From: a virus
Direction: 5' to 3' (one strand)
DNA: 34,959 nt
IMG/VR virus record: IMGVR_UViG_3300043436_002927
Location: 1-34,959 of that record
A program made the translations under genes and the position numbers. This document shows, one piece after another, positions 1 through 5,091 of this stretch. Each line of letters starts with the position of its first letter. The first letter of the stretch is position 1. The notes under the pieces are model-generated. The model was not told the DNA's origin. It searched no databases and was given only the letters and a program-made list of their open reading frames with translations.

Positions 1-263
1 TCAGTTGCGCAAATATAAAACCCATGCGCCCGATACAATGATATTAACTTCGCATCATCAGCCGTTGGGTTTCTTGGAAGCGGTGGGAGTGCTGTCCAAT
101 ATAATTCTCCACCTTTACAATAACCACGGATTGCGCCACTATCTAAATCCAAGCCTATAAACCCTCCCTTCCAATCCTTTGCTTTCATTTCAGTATAAAC
201 TATATCAGAATAAACCACTGTGTAAGTATTGCCATTATTGAATTGCTCAACGCTAACTAACAT
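1..263 (-). CDS. Hypothetical protein, 3' end cut by window edge
   Basis: An open frame begins with ATG at 263 and is still open at base 1, giving at least 87 residues beginning MLVSVEQFNNGNTYTVVYSD. The start overlaps the stop of the upstream gene by seven bases (ATGTTAG), as in the rest of this minus-strand cluster, which supports translation. The product looks soluble and mixed alpha/beta, with a Pro-rich LPPLPRNPTADD segment near residues 64-75. No family was recognised. It is the most distal gene seen of the operon that starts near 2232, and the operon continues to the left of the window. Confidence 0.6.
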   Translation of the reverse strand, partial: MLVSVEQFNNGNTYTVVYSDIVYTEMKAKDWKGGFIGLDLDSGAIRGYCKGGELYWTALPPLPRNPTADDAKLISLYRAHGFYICAT

Positions 264-511
264 ACCGCCCCCGCTATTTCATTGGCTTGTTGAATGCCTT
301 GCCTAATTTTTTTTACGCAACCCCAATTATCTGCTTTACTTGCATCGCCAAACTCATCAATGGCATGTTGCACATTAAACTGCTCAACTCCTACCAAAGT
401 TTTTAACAACACCTCAATCACCCTAGCCATTGCCTCAGTTTTTGTTTCCGTTGCTTCCACCCCGCCGTGGTTAATTTTCGTTGATGCGATTAGTTTTTCA
501 ATGTTGTTCAT
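257..511 (-). CDS. Hypothetical small phage protein (84 aa)
   Basis: The start ATG overlaps the stop of the upstream gene (ATGA), and the stop overlaps the next start. The protein begins MNNIEKLIAS and is mostly helical (AMARVIEVLLKTLVGVEQF around residues 27-45), with no membrane segment and no catalytic motif. Its N-terminus resembles that of its upstream neighbour (MTNIEKQIGT), so the two may share a short N-terminal motif or a duplicated 5' end. An AAAGG sequence lies about ten bases before the ATG. The function is unknown. The overlapping frame on the plus strand is a shadow of this gene. Confidence 0.6.
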   Translation of the reverse strand: MNNIEKLIASTKINHGGVEATETKTEAMARVIEVLLKTLVGVEQFNVQHAIDEFGDASKADNWGCVKKIRQGIQQANEIAGAVC

Positions 512-696
512 AATTTATGCCTTTGCAAAGTTTTATCAAATCTTAATAATTCTTGGTATAATTTTTTGGGTATTTCTTGCCAGTTATGCCCATCATAATT
601 TTCAATGCTCCAATAATATTTTTCATCTTCCATCTTTACAGTAAGCCCACCGTAATAATTACCTATTGTGCCAATTTGTTTTTCAATGTTAGTCAT
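508..696 (-). CDS. Hypothetical small phage protein (62 aa)
   Basis: The frame is open up to 726, but a strong Shine-Dalgarno site (GGAGG, six bases upstream) sits before the ATG at 694-696, so that start was chosen. The protein begins MTNIEKQIGTIGNYYGGL and contains an aromatic acidic middle (DEKYYWSIENYDGHNW). No TM segment or family is recognised. It overlaps the end of the 689-916 gene by eight bases and the start of the 257-511 gene by four, so translation is probably coupled through the cluster. Confidence 0.6.
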   Translation of the reverse strand: MTNIEKQIGTIGNYYGGLTVKMEDEKYYWSIENYDGHNWQEIPKKLYQELLRFDKTLQRHKL

Positions 697-916
697 TTGT
701 TGCCTCCAGTGCTTTAGTTGCGCCATAAATTATAGTCATTAAATTATCTCGCAACATCGCTATCTCAGCGTCTTTTGCTGCTATGCGTTCATCGTTTAGT
801 TGCTGGCAGGATTGCCATATCTTAAACCCGTCATCTGGGTTTGTGTGCAAATTAAACCACTTGCCTTCTTGCCAAGCCAAATTAAACGCCGCCCTTATTT
901 CCGATTCTTTTGTCAT
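689..916 (-). CDS. Hypothetical small phage protein (75 aa), helical
   Basis: ATG at 916 follows GAGGG at suitable spacing. The product has an N-terminal half with an aromatic patch (AFNLAWQEGKWF), then IWQSCQQLNDERIAAKDAEIAMLRDNL-type sequence, a predicted coiled coil near residues 35-58. The pattern W...A...Q..EIA.LRD followed by a short helix is common in small phage early proteins that carry no known function, which is a family resemblance only. The final codons carry the GGAGG that serves the next gene. Confidence 0.6.
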   Translation of the reverse strand: MTKESEIRAAFNLAWQEGKWFNLHTNPDDGFKIWQSCQQLNDERIAAKDAEIAMLRDNLMTIIYGATKALEATND

Positions 917-917
917 C

Positions 918-1088
918 TTACCCTCTGTTATGTGTATGTGTCATTTTTGGTTGCACTATTATTTCACCAATATGTGAATTATCAACCACGTGGTTAGTTG
1001 GTTTATCATGCAATTTAATTGCTATGGCAGCAACTACCACTGCAACCAATGTAGCGCATGTTATAGATTTATACCCAATCATCTTCAT
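918..1088 (-). CDS. Single-pass membrane microprotein (56 aa)
   Basis: A short open frame runs from ATG at 1088 (or the in-frame ATG at 1082, which has GAG just before it) to TAA at 918-920, one base ahead of the next start. Residues about 9-25 form a hydrophobic stretch (ITCATLVAVVVAAIAIKL), followed by a hydrophilic tail rich in His and Asn. This is the shape of a type II membrane or exported small protein. No lipobox is evident. It lies in a run of three consecutive genes for TM-containing peptides, so a role at the host membrane (lysis accessory, superinfection exclusion) is possible but unproven. Confidence 0.5.
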   Translation of the reverse strand: MKMIGYKSITCATLVAVVVAAIAIKLHDKPTNHVVDNSHIGEIIVQPKMTHTHNRG

Positions 1089-1176
1089 CTCGCGCTTGGT
1101 AAAATTTACATACTAAAGTTATTGTAAAAACAGATAACAAAATCCCTATAAGTATTCCCGCAATAAATGTAATCAT
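1069..1176 (-). CDS. Single-pass membrane microprotein (35 aa)
   Basis: The most likely start is ATG at 1174-1176, four bases after the stop of the upstream gene. Upstream starts in the same frame would run through that gene. The peptide begins MITFIAGILIGILLSVFTIT, one strongly hydrophobic helix, and ends with the charged tail KFYQARDEDDWV, so an N-out/C-in topology is expected. The Shine-Dalgarno site is weak and translation may depend on coupling. It overlaps the next gene start by 14-20 bases. The small size limits confidence. Confidence 0.45.
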   Translation of the reverse strand: MITFIAGILIGILLSVFTITLVCKFYQARDEDDWV

Positions 1177-1180
1177 ATCA

Positions 1181-1381
1181 TTACCATGTTCTTGACGAAT
1201 GACATAAATACAAAAAAGCAAGAAATGCGCTAATCCTAAAATCTTGCCAATCAACACTACTCCAAGCTGGCAATTCCAATTTAATAAAAGCAGCACTTGC
1301 AATTATTGCAAACATGACAACGACACTTGAAATTAACCAAAGCCCTAAAAATGCAATTATATGCCCTGTTATTTTACGCAT
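1181..1381 (-). CDS. Small membrane protein (66 aa), one or two TM helices
   Basis: ATG at 1379-1381 follows GGGAG with six bases spacing and shares one base with the stop of the upstream gene (TGATG), so it was preferred to the GTG at 1384. The sequence has a long hydrophobic helix at about residues 6-34 (HIIAFLGLWLISSVVVMFAI) and a second short one near 50-60 (ISAFLAFLYLC). The size and two-helix layout resemble small holin-like or exclusion-type proteins, but no family motif is visible and the call is open. Confidence 0.5.
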   Translation of the reverse strand: MRKITGHIIAFLGLWLISSVVVMFAIIASAAFIKLELPAWSSVDWQDFRISAFLAFLYLCHSSRTW

Positions 1382-1515
1382 CACTCACTCCCTAATTCTG
1401 CCGTTAAATATTCCTCAAAAACAACCCGCATTTCTAGCAACTGCTTATCTAGCAATTCGCAAAATCCAAGTGTTACATTTGCGCTGTCAATAGCGTTTTC
1501 GCATTCGTTAGTCAT
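1381..1515 (-). CDS. Hypothetical small acidic protein (44 aa)
   Basis: The frame starts with ATG at 1513-1515, overlapping the TGA of the upstream gene (ATGA), and ends with TGA at 1381-1383, overlapping the next ATG. The product, beginning MTNECENAIDSANVTLGF, is acidic and helical, without a TM segment. The perfect chaining of start and stop with both neighbours is the main support. It is too short for homology judgement. Confidence 0.45.
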   Translation of the reverse strand: MTNECENAIDSANVTLGFCELLDKQLLEMRVVFEEYLTAELGSE

Positions 1516-1787
1516 ACAACCACCTCCATCAAATCAGTCCACCTATAACTAAATTGCTCTGCAACATAATATTCATGCGTGCCTTCTTGTGTGCAGCCTA
1601 AAGCCTCAAGCATTGGATATTGTATACATTCAGAAATATGCTCTGCTAATTCTCCCCTGTAACGCTCATCTTCTGCGTGGTCAATGCCACGTTGTTTTAA
1701 TAAAGCTATTCCTTGTTTGAAAAACTCAACGCAAGTGTCGTTAAGGTTGTCTAATTCCGTATATAACGGGTCATATTGGTAATCCAT
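1512..1787 (-). CDS. Hypothetical protein (91 aa)
   Basis: Two in-frame ATGs exist, at 1799 and 1787. GGAG sits six bases before the second and the first overlaps the upstream gene, so 1787 was chosen (protein MDYQYDPLYTELDNLND). The stop of the upstream gene at 1789 lies one base away. The protein is acidic, with a conserved-looking middle (EDERYRGELAEHISECIQYP) and a C-terminal aromatic segment. No domain was recognised. It belongs to the 2170-to-1 operon. Confidence 0.6.
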   Translation of the reverse strand: MDYQYDPLYTELDNLNDTCVEFFKQGIALLKQRGIDHAEDERYRGELAEHISECIQYPMLEALGCTQEGTHEYYVAEQFSYRWTDLMEVVV

Positions 1788-1788
1788 G

Positions 1789-1950
1789 TTATTCTCCATT
1801 AATTTTTGGTTTAGGCAATCCGTAATAACTCACCACGTCATCACCTGCAATTAGCCTGTTCGTGCGGTTAATATTTGGAACTTCAAGCGTTGCAAATAGC
1901 ACAGCCGTTAGCGCAAACATTAAAATTAATTGGTCACGTAAGCTATTCAT
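1789..1950 (-). CDS. Membrane-anchored microprotein (53 aa)
   Basis: ATG at 1948-1950 overlaps the stop of the upstream gene and TAA is at 1789-1791. The sequence starts MNSLRDQLILMFALTAVLFA, so residues 7-22 form a likely membrane helix or signal anchor. The rest (VPNINRTNRLIAGDDVVSYY and a short basic tail) is hydrophilic and would be outside the cytoplasm if the N-terminus stays in. The GGAG in the last codons is the ribosome site of the next gene. The function is unknown. Confidence 0.5.
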   Translation of the reverse strand: MNSLRDQLILMFALTAVLFATLEVPNINRTNRLIAGDDVVSYYGLPKPKINGE

Positions 1951-2170
1951 TGGTTTTCTCCACTATGGTTTTAATATCGTATAATGCGTTATCCATCTTT
2001 GCAGAAATATAACCTAAGCAAAGATGCGGATTTTCTGCTAGATTTATTTTATTAACCGAACTTTGTATAGCATTCCCTGCCACTTCCAACGCCTTTACTA
2101 ATTTATCTATGGTTGCCCTACTATTATCAACCATAGATAAATTGATTAAGTTTTCTATTGCATCAATCAT
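1943..2170 (-). CDS. First gene of left operon: hypothetical helical protein (75 aa)
   Basis: The ATG at 2168-2170 (MIDAIENLINLSMVDNSR) was preferred to the upstream TTG at 2182. GAG precedes it closely. The protein is all-helical with regularly spaced hydrophobics (ATIDKLVKALEVAGNAIQ) and no recognised motif. It is the promoter-proximal gene, read from the strong promoter at 2239-2267 through a leader of about 60 bases that contains a GC-rich hairpin. Confidence 0.55.
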   Translation of the reverse strand: MIDAIENLINLSMVDNSRATIDKLVKALEVAGNAIQSSVNKINLAENPHLCLGYISAKMDNALYDIKTIVEKTNE

Positions 2171-2183
2171 CTCAATTCTCAAA

Positions 2184-2220
2184 CGGGGCGTTACCCCGAA
2201 TGCTCCTGTTGGTTAAACCA
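2184..2220 (-). promoter_or_regulatory. Leader hairpin and palindrome in the left-operon 5' UTR
   Basis: Bases 2184-2198 form a hairpin with CGGGG and CCCCG arms around a five-base loop, just ahead of the first start codon. Bases 2210-2220 read TGGTT-A-AACCA, a perfect odd palindrome about twelve bases into the predicted transcript. The first could affect translation or attenuate. The second is a candidate operator for the adjacent HTH regulator. Both roles are inferred. Confidence 0.35.
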
Positions 2221-2238
2221 GCCGTTGCTGATAAGGTG

Positions 2239-2267
2239 ATAATATATGCGATTGATGATGATGTCAA
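2239..2267 (-). promoter_or_regulatory. Sigma70-like promoter, left operon
   Basis: On the minus strand a perfect -35 TTGACA (2262-2267) and a -10 TATTAT (2239-2244) are separated by exactly 17 bases. Transcription would start near 2232 and run left through the small-gene cluster. This is one of the best promoter matches in the window. Confidence 0.65.
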
Positions 2268-2312
2268 CATTTATTTTTGTTTTTTTTTGCGTTTATTTTT
2301 TTGTTTTTTTAT

Positions 2313-2339
2313 TTGACATTTATACGCATATTATATAAT
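2313..2339 (+). promoter_or_regulatory. Sigma70-like promoter for HTH regulator gene
   Basis: A consensus TTGACA at 2313-2318 and a consensus TATAAT at 2334-2339 are separated by 15 bases, which is shorter than ideal. Transcription would begin at about 2346, almost at the ATG at 2348, so the message would be leaderless or nearly so. The region shares TTGACAT and CGCATAT words with the opposing promoter, possibly operator half-sites. Confidence 0.5.
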
Positions 2340-2347
2340 GTCTTTTT

Positions 2348-2623
2348 ATGGACATATCTAAAAAACTAAACGCTTACATTGAAACAAGCAATCTAACCGC
2401 AACTAAGCTGGCTGCATCGCTAAATGTTGCAGAAACAACTGTGCGCAACTGGCTTCATGGTGCGCCATTTGTTCGGCTAGATACTGCTGAATTATTAATT
2501 AAAAACTCTAATGGTTATTTTTCTTTGGAAGATTTTTTTGACAAAGTTATTTTAGCAATAGCAACGCATGAGGCTGAAAAAGAATATTGGGAATATAAAG
2601 GAGATAAAAATGAGATTAAGTGA
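2348..2623 (+). CDS. Cro/CI-type helix-turn-helix regulator (91 aa)
   Basis: Residues about 16-40 fit a lambda-repressor-like HTH: LTATKLAASLNVAETTVRNW, with the turn at LNV and the recognition helix AETTVRNWLHG. The rest is a short helical tail (LDTAELLIKNSNGYFSLEDF) with no peptidase or oligomerisation domain, so it is Cro-sized rather than a full CI. The gene lies opposite the left operon across a divergent promoter pair, the usual place for a switch regulator. There is no Shine-Dalgarno site before the ATG and the -10 box ends nine bases upstream, suggesting a leaderless message. The function as repressor or activator is inferred. Confidence 0.7.
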   Translation: MDISKKLNAYIETSNLTATKLAASLNVAETTVRNWLHGAPFVRLDTAELLIKNSNGYFSLEDFFDKVILAIATHEAEKEYWEYKGDKNEIK

Positions 2624-2777
2624 ATTAATAGAAGATAGTATAAGACAATTTATAAGCGATAATTATAGTCGCAGTGAGGTTGGGCTTATTTCGCATGAAA
2701 TAAAAGAAATATCAGAGCAAGTGGCTATTGATTTAACAAATAATGGACTTGTGGTTATAGGAGTAGATAATGGATAG
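2610..2777 (+). CDS. Hypothetical small protein (55 aa)
   Basis: The frame is open from 2568, but AAGGAG lies at 2598-2603 just ahead of the ATG at 2610-2612, so the shorter start was used. It overlaps the end of the HTH gene by 14 bases. The product is helical and acidic (MRLSELIEDSIRQFISDNYS) with the segment VGLISHEIKEISEQVAIDL. It is unrecognised and probably co-transcribed and translationally coupled with both neighbours. Confidence 0.55.
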   Translation: MRLSELIEDSIRQFISDNYSRSEVGLISHEIKEISEQVAIDLTNNGLVVIGVDNG

Positions 2778-3156
2778 GCAGGAAGCGATTGAAATATTAA
2801 CGGAATATAAGAAGTGGGAGTTGGATTGTAATCATTGTAAATCTGATTTACATACTGCTATTTATTATTCATCAGCTTTAGTAGCTAAAGCCATAGACAC
2901 GCTGATTGCACCCATACTCATCACAGATGAGATGGTGGAGCGTGCTAAAAACAATTTAATTAAATCTCGTTGGAGTAATGACCACTTAATTAATGGTGAT
3001 GGTTTTCAAGTAATGGTAAACTGCTATTATTCAAGTCTTTACAATTTAGATGAGGACGATGATTTTCAGCAAACAAAGGATTATAACAACTTTCTTAATG
3101 ATGTGTTGGAAAAAACTGTAAAAGCAGCACTGGGGGGCGATAATGCAACTAACTGA
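2770..3156 (+). CDS. Hypothetical protein (128 aa)
   Basis: ATG at 2770 is preceded by AGGAG at eight bases and overlaps the upstream stop. The protein has a Cys-containing N-terminal part (YKKWELDCNHCKSDLHTA), a middle ILITDEMVERAKNNL and an acidic C-terminal part. ITDEMVERA is a short word often seen in small phage proteins of unknown role, where it precedes a helix that ends in an aromatic residue. No catalytic signature was recognised. It is part of the 2348-4197 operon. Confidence 0.6.
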   Translation: MDRQEAIEILTEYKKWELDCNHCKSDLHTAIYYSSALVAKAIDTLIAPILITDEMVERAKNNLIKSRWSNDHLINGDGFQVMVNCYYSSLYNLDEDDDFQQTKDYNNFLNDVLEKTVKAALGGDNATN

Positions 3157-3355
3157 TATACAAAAAACCATTGTTCGCAAGCATATTGAATATGCGGGAA
3201 TGAAAGAAGATGCAAGGCGTAATCGCATTGCCATTGAGATGCAAGAAGCCAAGCATAGAATTGATACAATAATTAAAAACGCTAAAAACACTGGTCTTTA
3301 CGCAGAACAAATTGCGCTTATGAAACAAGAAAGCAAATCTTATAAGCGGAGATAA
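3143..3355 (+). CDS. Hypothetical basic helical protein (70 aa)
   Basis: ATG at 3143 follows a GGGGGG sequence and overlaps the upstream gene by 14 bases. The product is basic and almost entirely helical (MQLTDIQKTIVRKHIEYAGM, then an Arg/Lys-rich middle and KQESKSYKRR at the end). This composition suits a small nucleic-acid-binding or coiled-coil protein, but no family is visible. A pair of hairpins follows the stop. Confidence 0.55.
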   Translation: MQLTDIQKTIVRKHIEYAGMKEDARRNRIAIEMQEAKHRIDTIIKNAKNTGLYAEQIALMKQESKSYKRR

Positions 3356-3362
3356 ACAGAAT

Positions 3363-3425
3363 ACCACCAGTTTATGCCTTTTTTCTGGTGGTTGCGTGCG
3401 ACGGCGGTGGGTGACTGACCACCGC
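3363..3425 (+). other. Two tandem hairpins in a 96-base gap
   Basis: Arms ACCACCAG (3363-3370) and CTGGTGGT (3385-3392) pair around a 14-base loop. Arms GCGGTGG (3404-3410) and CCACCGC (3419-3425) pair around an 8-base loop. Neither is followed by a U-run on either strand, so they are not typical intrinsic terminators. The GGTGG/CCACC words are shared, so the two stems could also pair with each other. Confidence 0.45.
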
Positions 3426-3451
3426 TGGCGCATTTAACTTTAACAATATGG

Positions 3452-3643
3452 GTGATTATAAGTGTATTTGCGGTTGTTAAATTACGATATATTGATAATA
3501 TAAGCGGTTATGAGCATTGGTCGGTCTATGAGCCTAATAAACATAGAATTGATTGCGTTAGTTATGAAGCCGCTATTGAATTATGCAAACAAATTAATTT
3601 AGAAATTGAGAAAACATTAAATATTGGAGGTTATAAATCATGA
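3452..3643 (+). CDS. Hypothetical protein (63 aa), GTG start
   Basis: The frame opens with GTG at 3452 and has no good Shine-Dalgarno site. A competing ATG at 3448 yields only ten residues. The product (MIISVFAVVKLRYIDNISGY) reads as two beta strands followed by a helix (SYEAAIELCKQINLEI), a plausible small alpha/beta fold. The stop overlaps the start of the next gene by four bases, and its last codons provide a GGAGG for that gene, which supports real coding. The exact start is uncertain. Confidence 0.5.
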   Translation: MIISVFAVVKLRYIDNISGYEHWSVYEPNKHRIDCVSYEAAIELCKQINLEIEKTLNIGGYKS

Positions 3644-4197
3644 CTGAGAAAAAAGAAAAAGAAGCCATACGAGTTTGGAAGCAACGAAAAGAAGTTTTTA
3701 GATTGCGTGCTGAAAGTTACACTATTAGGCAAATATCAGAAAAAACAGGCGTATCCACTGGAAGTATTGACGGCTATTTTGCCAATCGTAAAAATATAAC
3801 AAAATCATTTGCAGAAGTTGAATTGTTCCAAAGTGACCTTAATAATCAAAACTTAGGCGTTGGGTTGCAGCGTTTAGAAAACATTCAAAACAATCAATTA
3901 AAATCTATTGTCTTTGATTATGTTAAAGGCGTATCTGTTAAGGATATTATTGCAAAACATAATATCACTAAAATAACCAGTGAATATGTATTAGCAATAA
4001 TGGTTGATGACGAAATAAGCACGGCTCGTAAAAGAGTTGTGGCTAAAGTGCATTATGACCGTGCTAGTCCTGATATTAAGGTTAATACGTCAACCCAAAA
4101 AGAAAAATATCGTGCTGCAAAAGTTGATGAATGGGATTTTGGCAATGAACAATTTATAGCAAATGATGGTGCTATTCCTGAATTAAGGCGGTGGTAA
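3640..4197 (+). CDS. HTH-containing DNA-binding protein (185 aa)
   Basis: ATG at 3640 follows GGAGG with suitable spacing. Residues about 25-47 fit a helix-turn-helix of the resolvase/sigma-4 type (YTIRQISEKTGVSTGSIDGY), and a second similar segment lies at about 95-118 (GVSVKDIIAKHNITKITSEY). The N-terminus is very basic and the C-terminal 50 residues are polar. Two HTHs in tandem suggest a transcription regulator, possibly an activator of later genes, or a small-terminase-like DNA binder. The sequence does not decide. It is the last gene of its operon and converges with the recombination operon. Confidence 0.6.
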   Translation: MTEKKEKEAIRVWKQRKEVFRLRAESYTIRQISEKTGVSTGSIDGYFANRKNITKSFAEVELFQSDLNNQNLGVGLQRLENIQNNQLKSIVFDYVKGVSVKDIIAKHNITKITSEYVLAIMVDDEISTARKRVVAKVHYDRASPDIKVNTSTQKEKYRAAKVDEWDFGNEQFIANDGAIPELRRW

Positions 4198-4210
4198 CTA
4201 TGGTTGCTCT

Positions 4211-4245
4211 GCTAATATGTGTGCGGAGAGGTGATTTATATTAGC
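4211..4245. repeat. Inverted repeat between convergent operons
   Basis: GCTAATAT (4211-4218) and ATATTAGC (4238-4245) are perfect complements around a 19-base loop and span the stop codon of the minus-strand gene. There is no T-run on either side, so termination here is possible but weak. No other terminator was seen between the two convergent operons. Confidence 0.35.
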
Positions 4246-4538
4246 GTTTCCTGTGTCATTCGCTCTATTGTTGCTGGTTGCTCTGACTTAGTGTGCGTCC
4301 ACCATGTTTTATTTCTATTGGCTGCGCACATAAAGCGATAAGCGGCATTTCCAGCGTGACTAGTGATTAAACCGCTATGCTCCCGCCAATTTACCCGTTC
4401 AATAAATTTTAATGAATGATACATTTCCATTGCAGCATTATGTTCATATTTTAATCTTTGCTCCAATTCTGCTATTTTATTTTGCAAATCATGTGGCATT
4501 ACGCAATCGCCGATTGTGACTTTTTTCTTATGTGTCAT
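4236..4538 (-). CDS. Hypothetical protein (100 aa)
   Basis: ATG at 4538 lies two bases after the stop of the resolvase-like gene. An internal ATG at residue 14 (MPHDLQNKIAELEQRL) is an alternative start. The N-terminal half is a coiled coil, and the C-terminal half has an unusual Trp/His-rich motif (AGNAAYRFMCAANRNKTWW) that looks conserved-like and is not low-complexity. The function is unknown. Being last in the recombination operon suggests an accessory role. Confidence 0.55.
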   Translation of the reverse strand: MTHKKKVTIGDCVMPHDLQNKIAELEQRLKYEHNAAMEMYHSLKFIERVNWREHSGLITSHAGNAAYRFMCAANRNKTWWTHTKSEQPATIERMTQETLI

Positions 4539-4540
4539 GA

Positions 4541-4885
4541 TTACTGTTCCAATATAATTTCAATACTACCCTTTTTACCATTGCCCCAATCTATGGTTAT
4601 TGGGTGAAAATACCTATCGTCAATTTTTATCTTTTGCGAGATACCATCGAGTAACGCTTTGCATGCAGCTAAACAATTATCTAAATCCCTGCGCCTCTTA
4701 TCTGGCGGATTAAATAATATTATAACCTTAATTTGTTTTTCTTTAAGGTCAACCAAATCAAGCACAATATTGCTGCCATGTGCTTTGTATTTTTGAAATA
4801 TAGTATTTTTTTTATATTTATCCACTCTTGCATTTGGTTGCAATTCCTTTGGAAACCAATTATAAATTATGTGATGTTTTGTCAT
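4541..4885 (-). CDS. rusA: RusA-like Holliday junction resolvase (114 aa)
   Basis: RusA enzymes are dimeric Mg-dependent nucleases that cut four-way junctions symmetrically. The diagnostic block is here: FNPPDKRRRDLDN at residues 58-70, then CKALLDGI at 75-82 and the acidic pair DD at 89-90, giving the Asp cluster that binds metal. The N-terminus (MTKHHIIYNW then LQPNAR) matches the strand and substrate-binding start of the family, and the length is typical (about 120). The start at 4883-4885 overlaps the upstream stop (TAATG); twelve extra upstream codons were discarded. It would resolve recombination and replication intermediates before packaging. Confidence 0.85.
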   Translation of the reverse strand: MTKHHIIYNWFPKELQPNARVDKYKKNTIFQKYKAHGSNIVLDLVDLKEKQIKVIILFNPPDKRRRDLDNCLAACKALLDGISQKIKIDDRYFHPITIDWGNGKKGSIEIILEQ

Positions 4886-5091
4886 TAAAACGGCACTCCC
4901 CACCATTGCCAAGCATTGCAAGCCACTGGCTTTATATCTTCGGGTATTTGCCTATTGTTATTTGCTGTGCATAAACCCATACTGTGAAATTCACAATTTG
5001 CGCACTCCTTCTTATCAGGTAATGATTTAAGAATATCTATTGCACGTTGCAAACTCTCAATTAAATAATGCTTATCTTGGGGTAAAATCAT
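4885..5091 (-). CDS. Small four-cysteine protein (68 aa), possible zinc or Fe-S site
   Basis: The start at 5089-5091 (MILPQDKHYLIESLQRA) was chosen over an ATG at 5160 that would run deep inside the helicase gene. After an N-terminal helix the protein has CANC, then a Cys eight residues on (GLC) and a fourth in VACNAW, a CxxC...C...C pattern that suits a metal site. Similar small phage proteins with a CxxC-GxC-CxxW layout are known without assigned function. It overlaps the helicase 3' end by 20 bases and the resolvase start by one, so it probably acts with them. Confidence 0.6.
   Translation of the reverse strand: MILPQDKHYLIESLQRAIDILKSLPDKKECANCEFHSMGLCTANNNRQIPEDIKPVACNAWQWWGVPF

Noticed and set aside
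294-1552. Plus-strand open frames in the first 1.6 kb (for example 294-644, 783-977, 910-1116, 1361-1552)
   Set aside because: They lie opposite chained minus-strand genes with good ribosome sites, have no Shine-Dalgarno of their own and show compositions typical of antisense frames.
3046-3433. Minus-strand frames 3046-3291, 3081-3269 and 3149-3433
   Set aside because: They are antisense to the 2770-3355 genes, which overlap one another and have ribosome sites; the frames are Cys/Phe-rich shadows.
2348-4197. Complete lysogeny module
   Set aside because: Only a Cro-sized HTH protein is present. No integrase, excisionase, full-length repressor or attachment site was found in the window, so temperate lifestyle is not supported here.
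4200-4340. Short plus-strand frame after the HTH gene, with GGAGAGG upstream of an ATT codon
   Set aside because: It lacks a standard start codon and is antisense to the end of the 4236-4538 gene, whose chaining with the resolvase gene is convincing.
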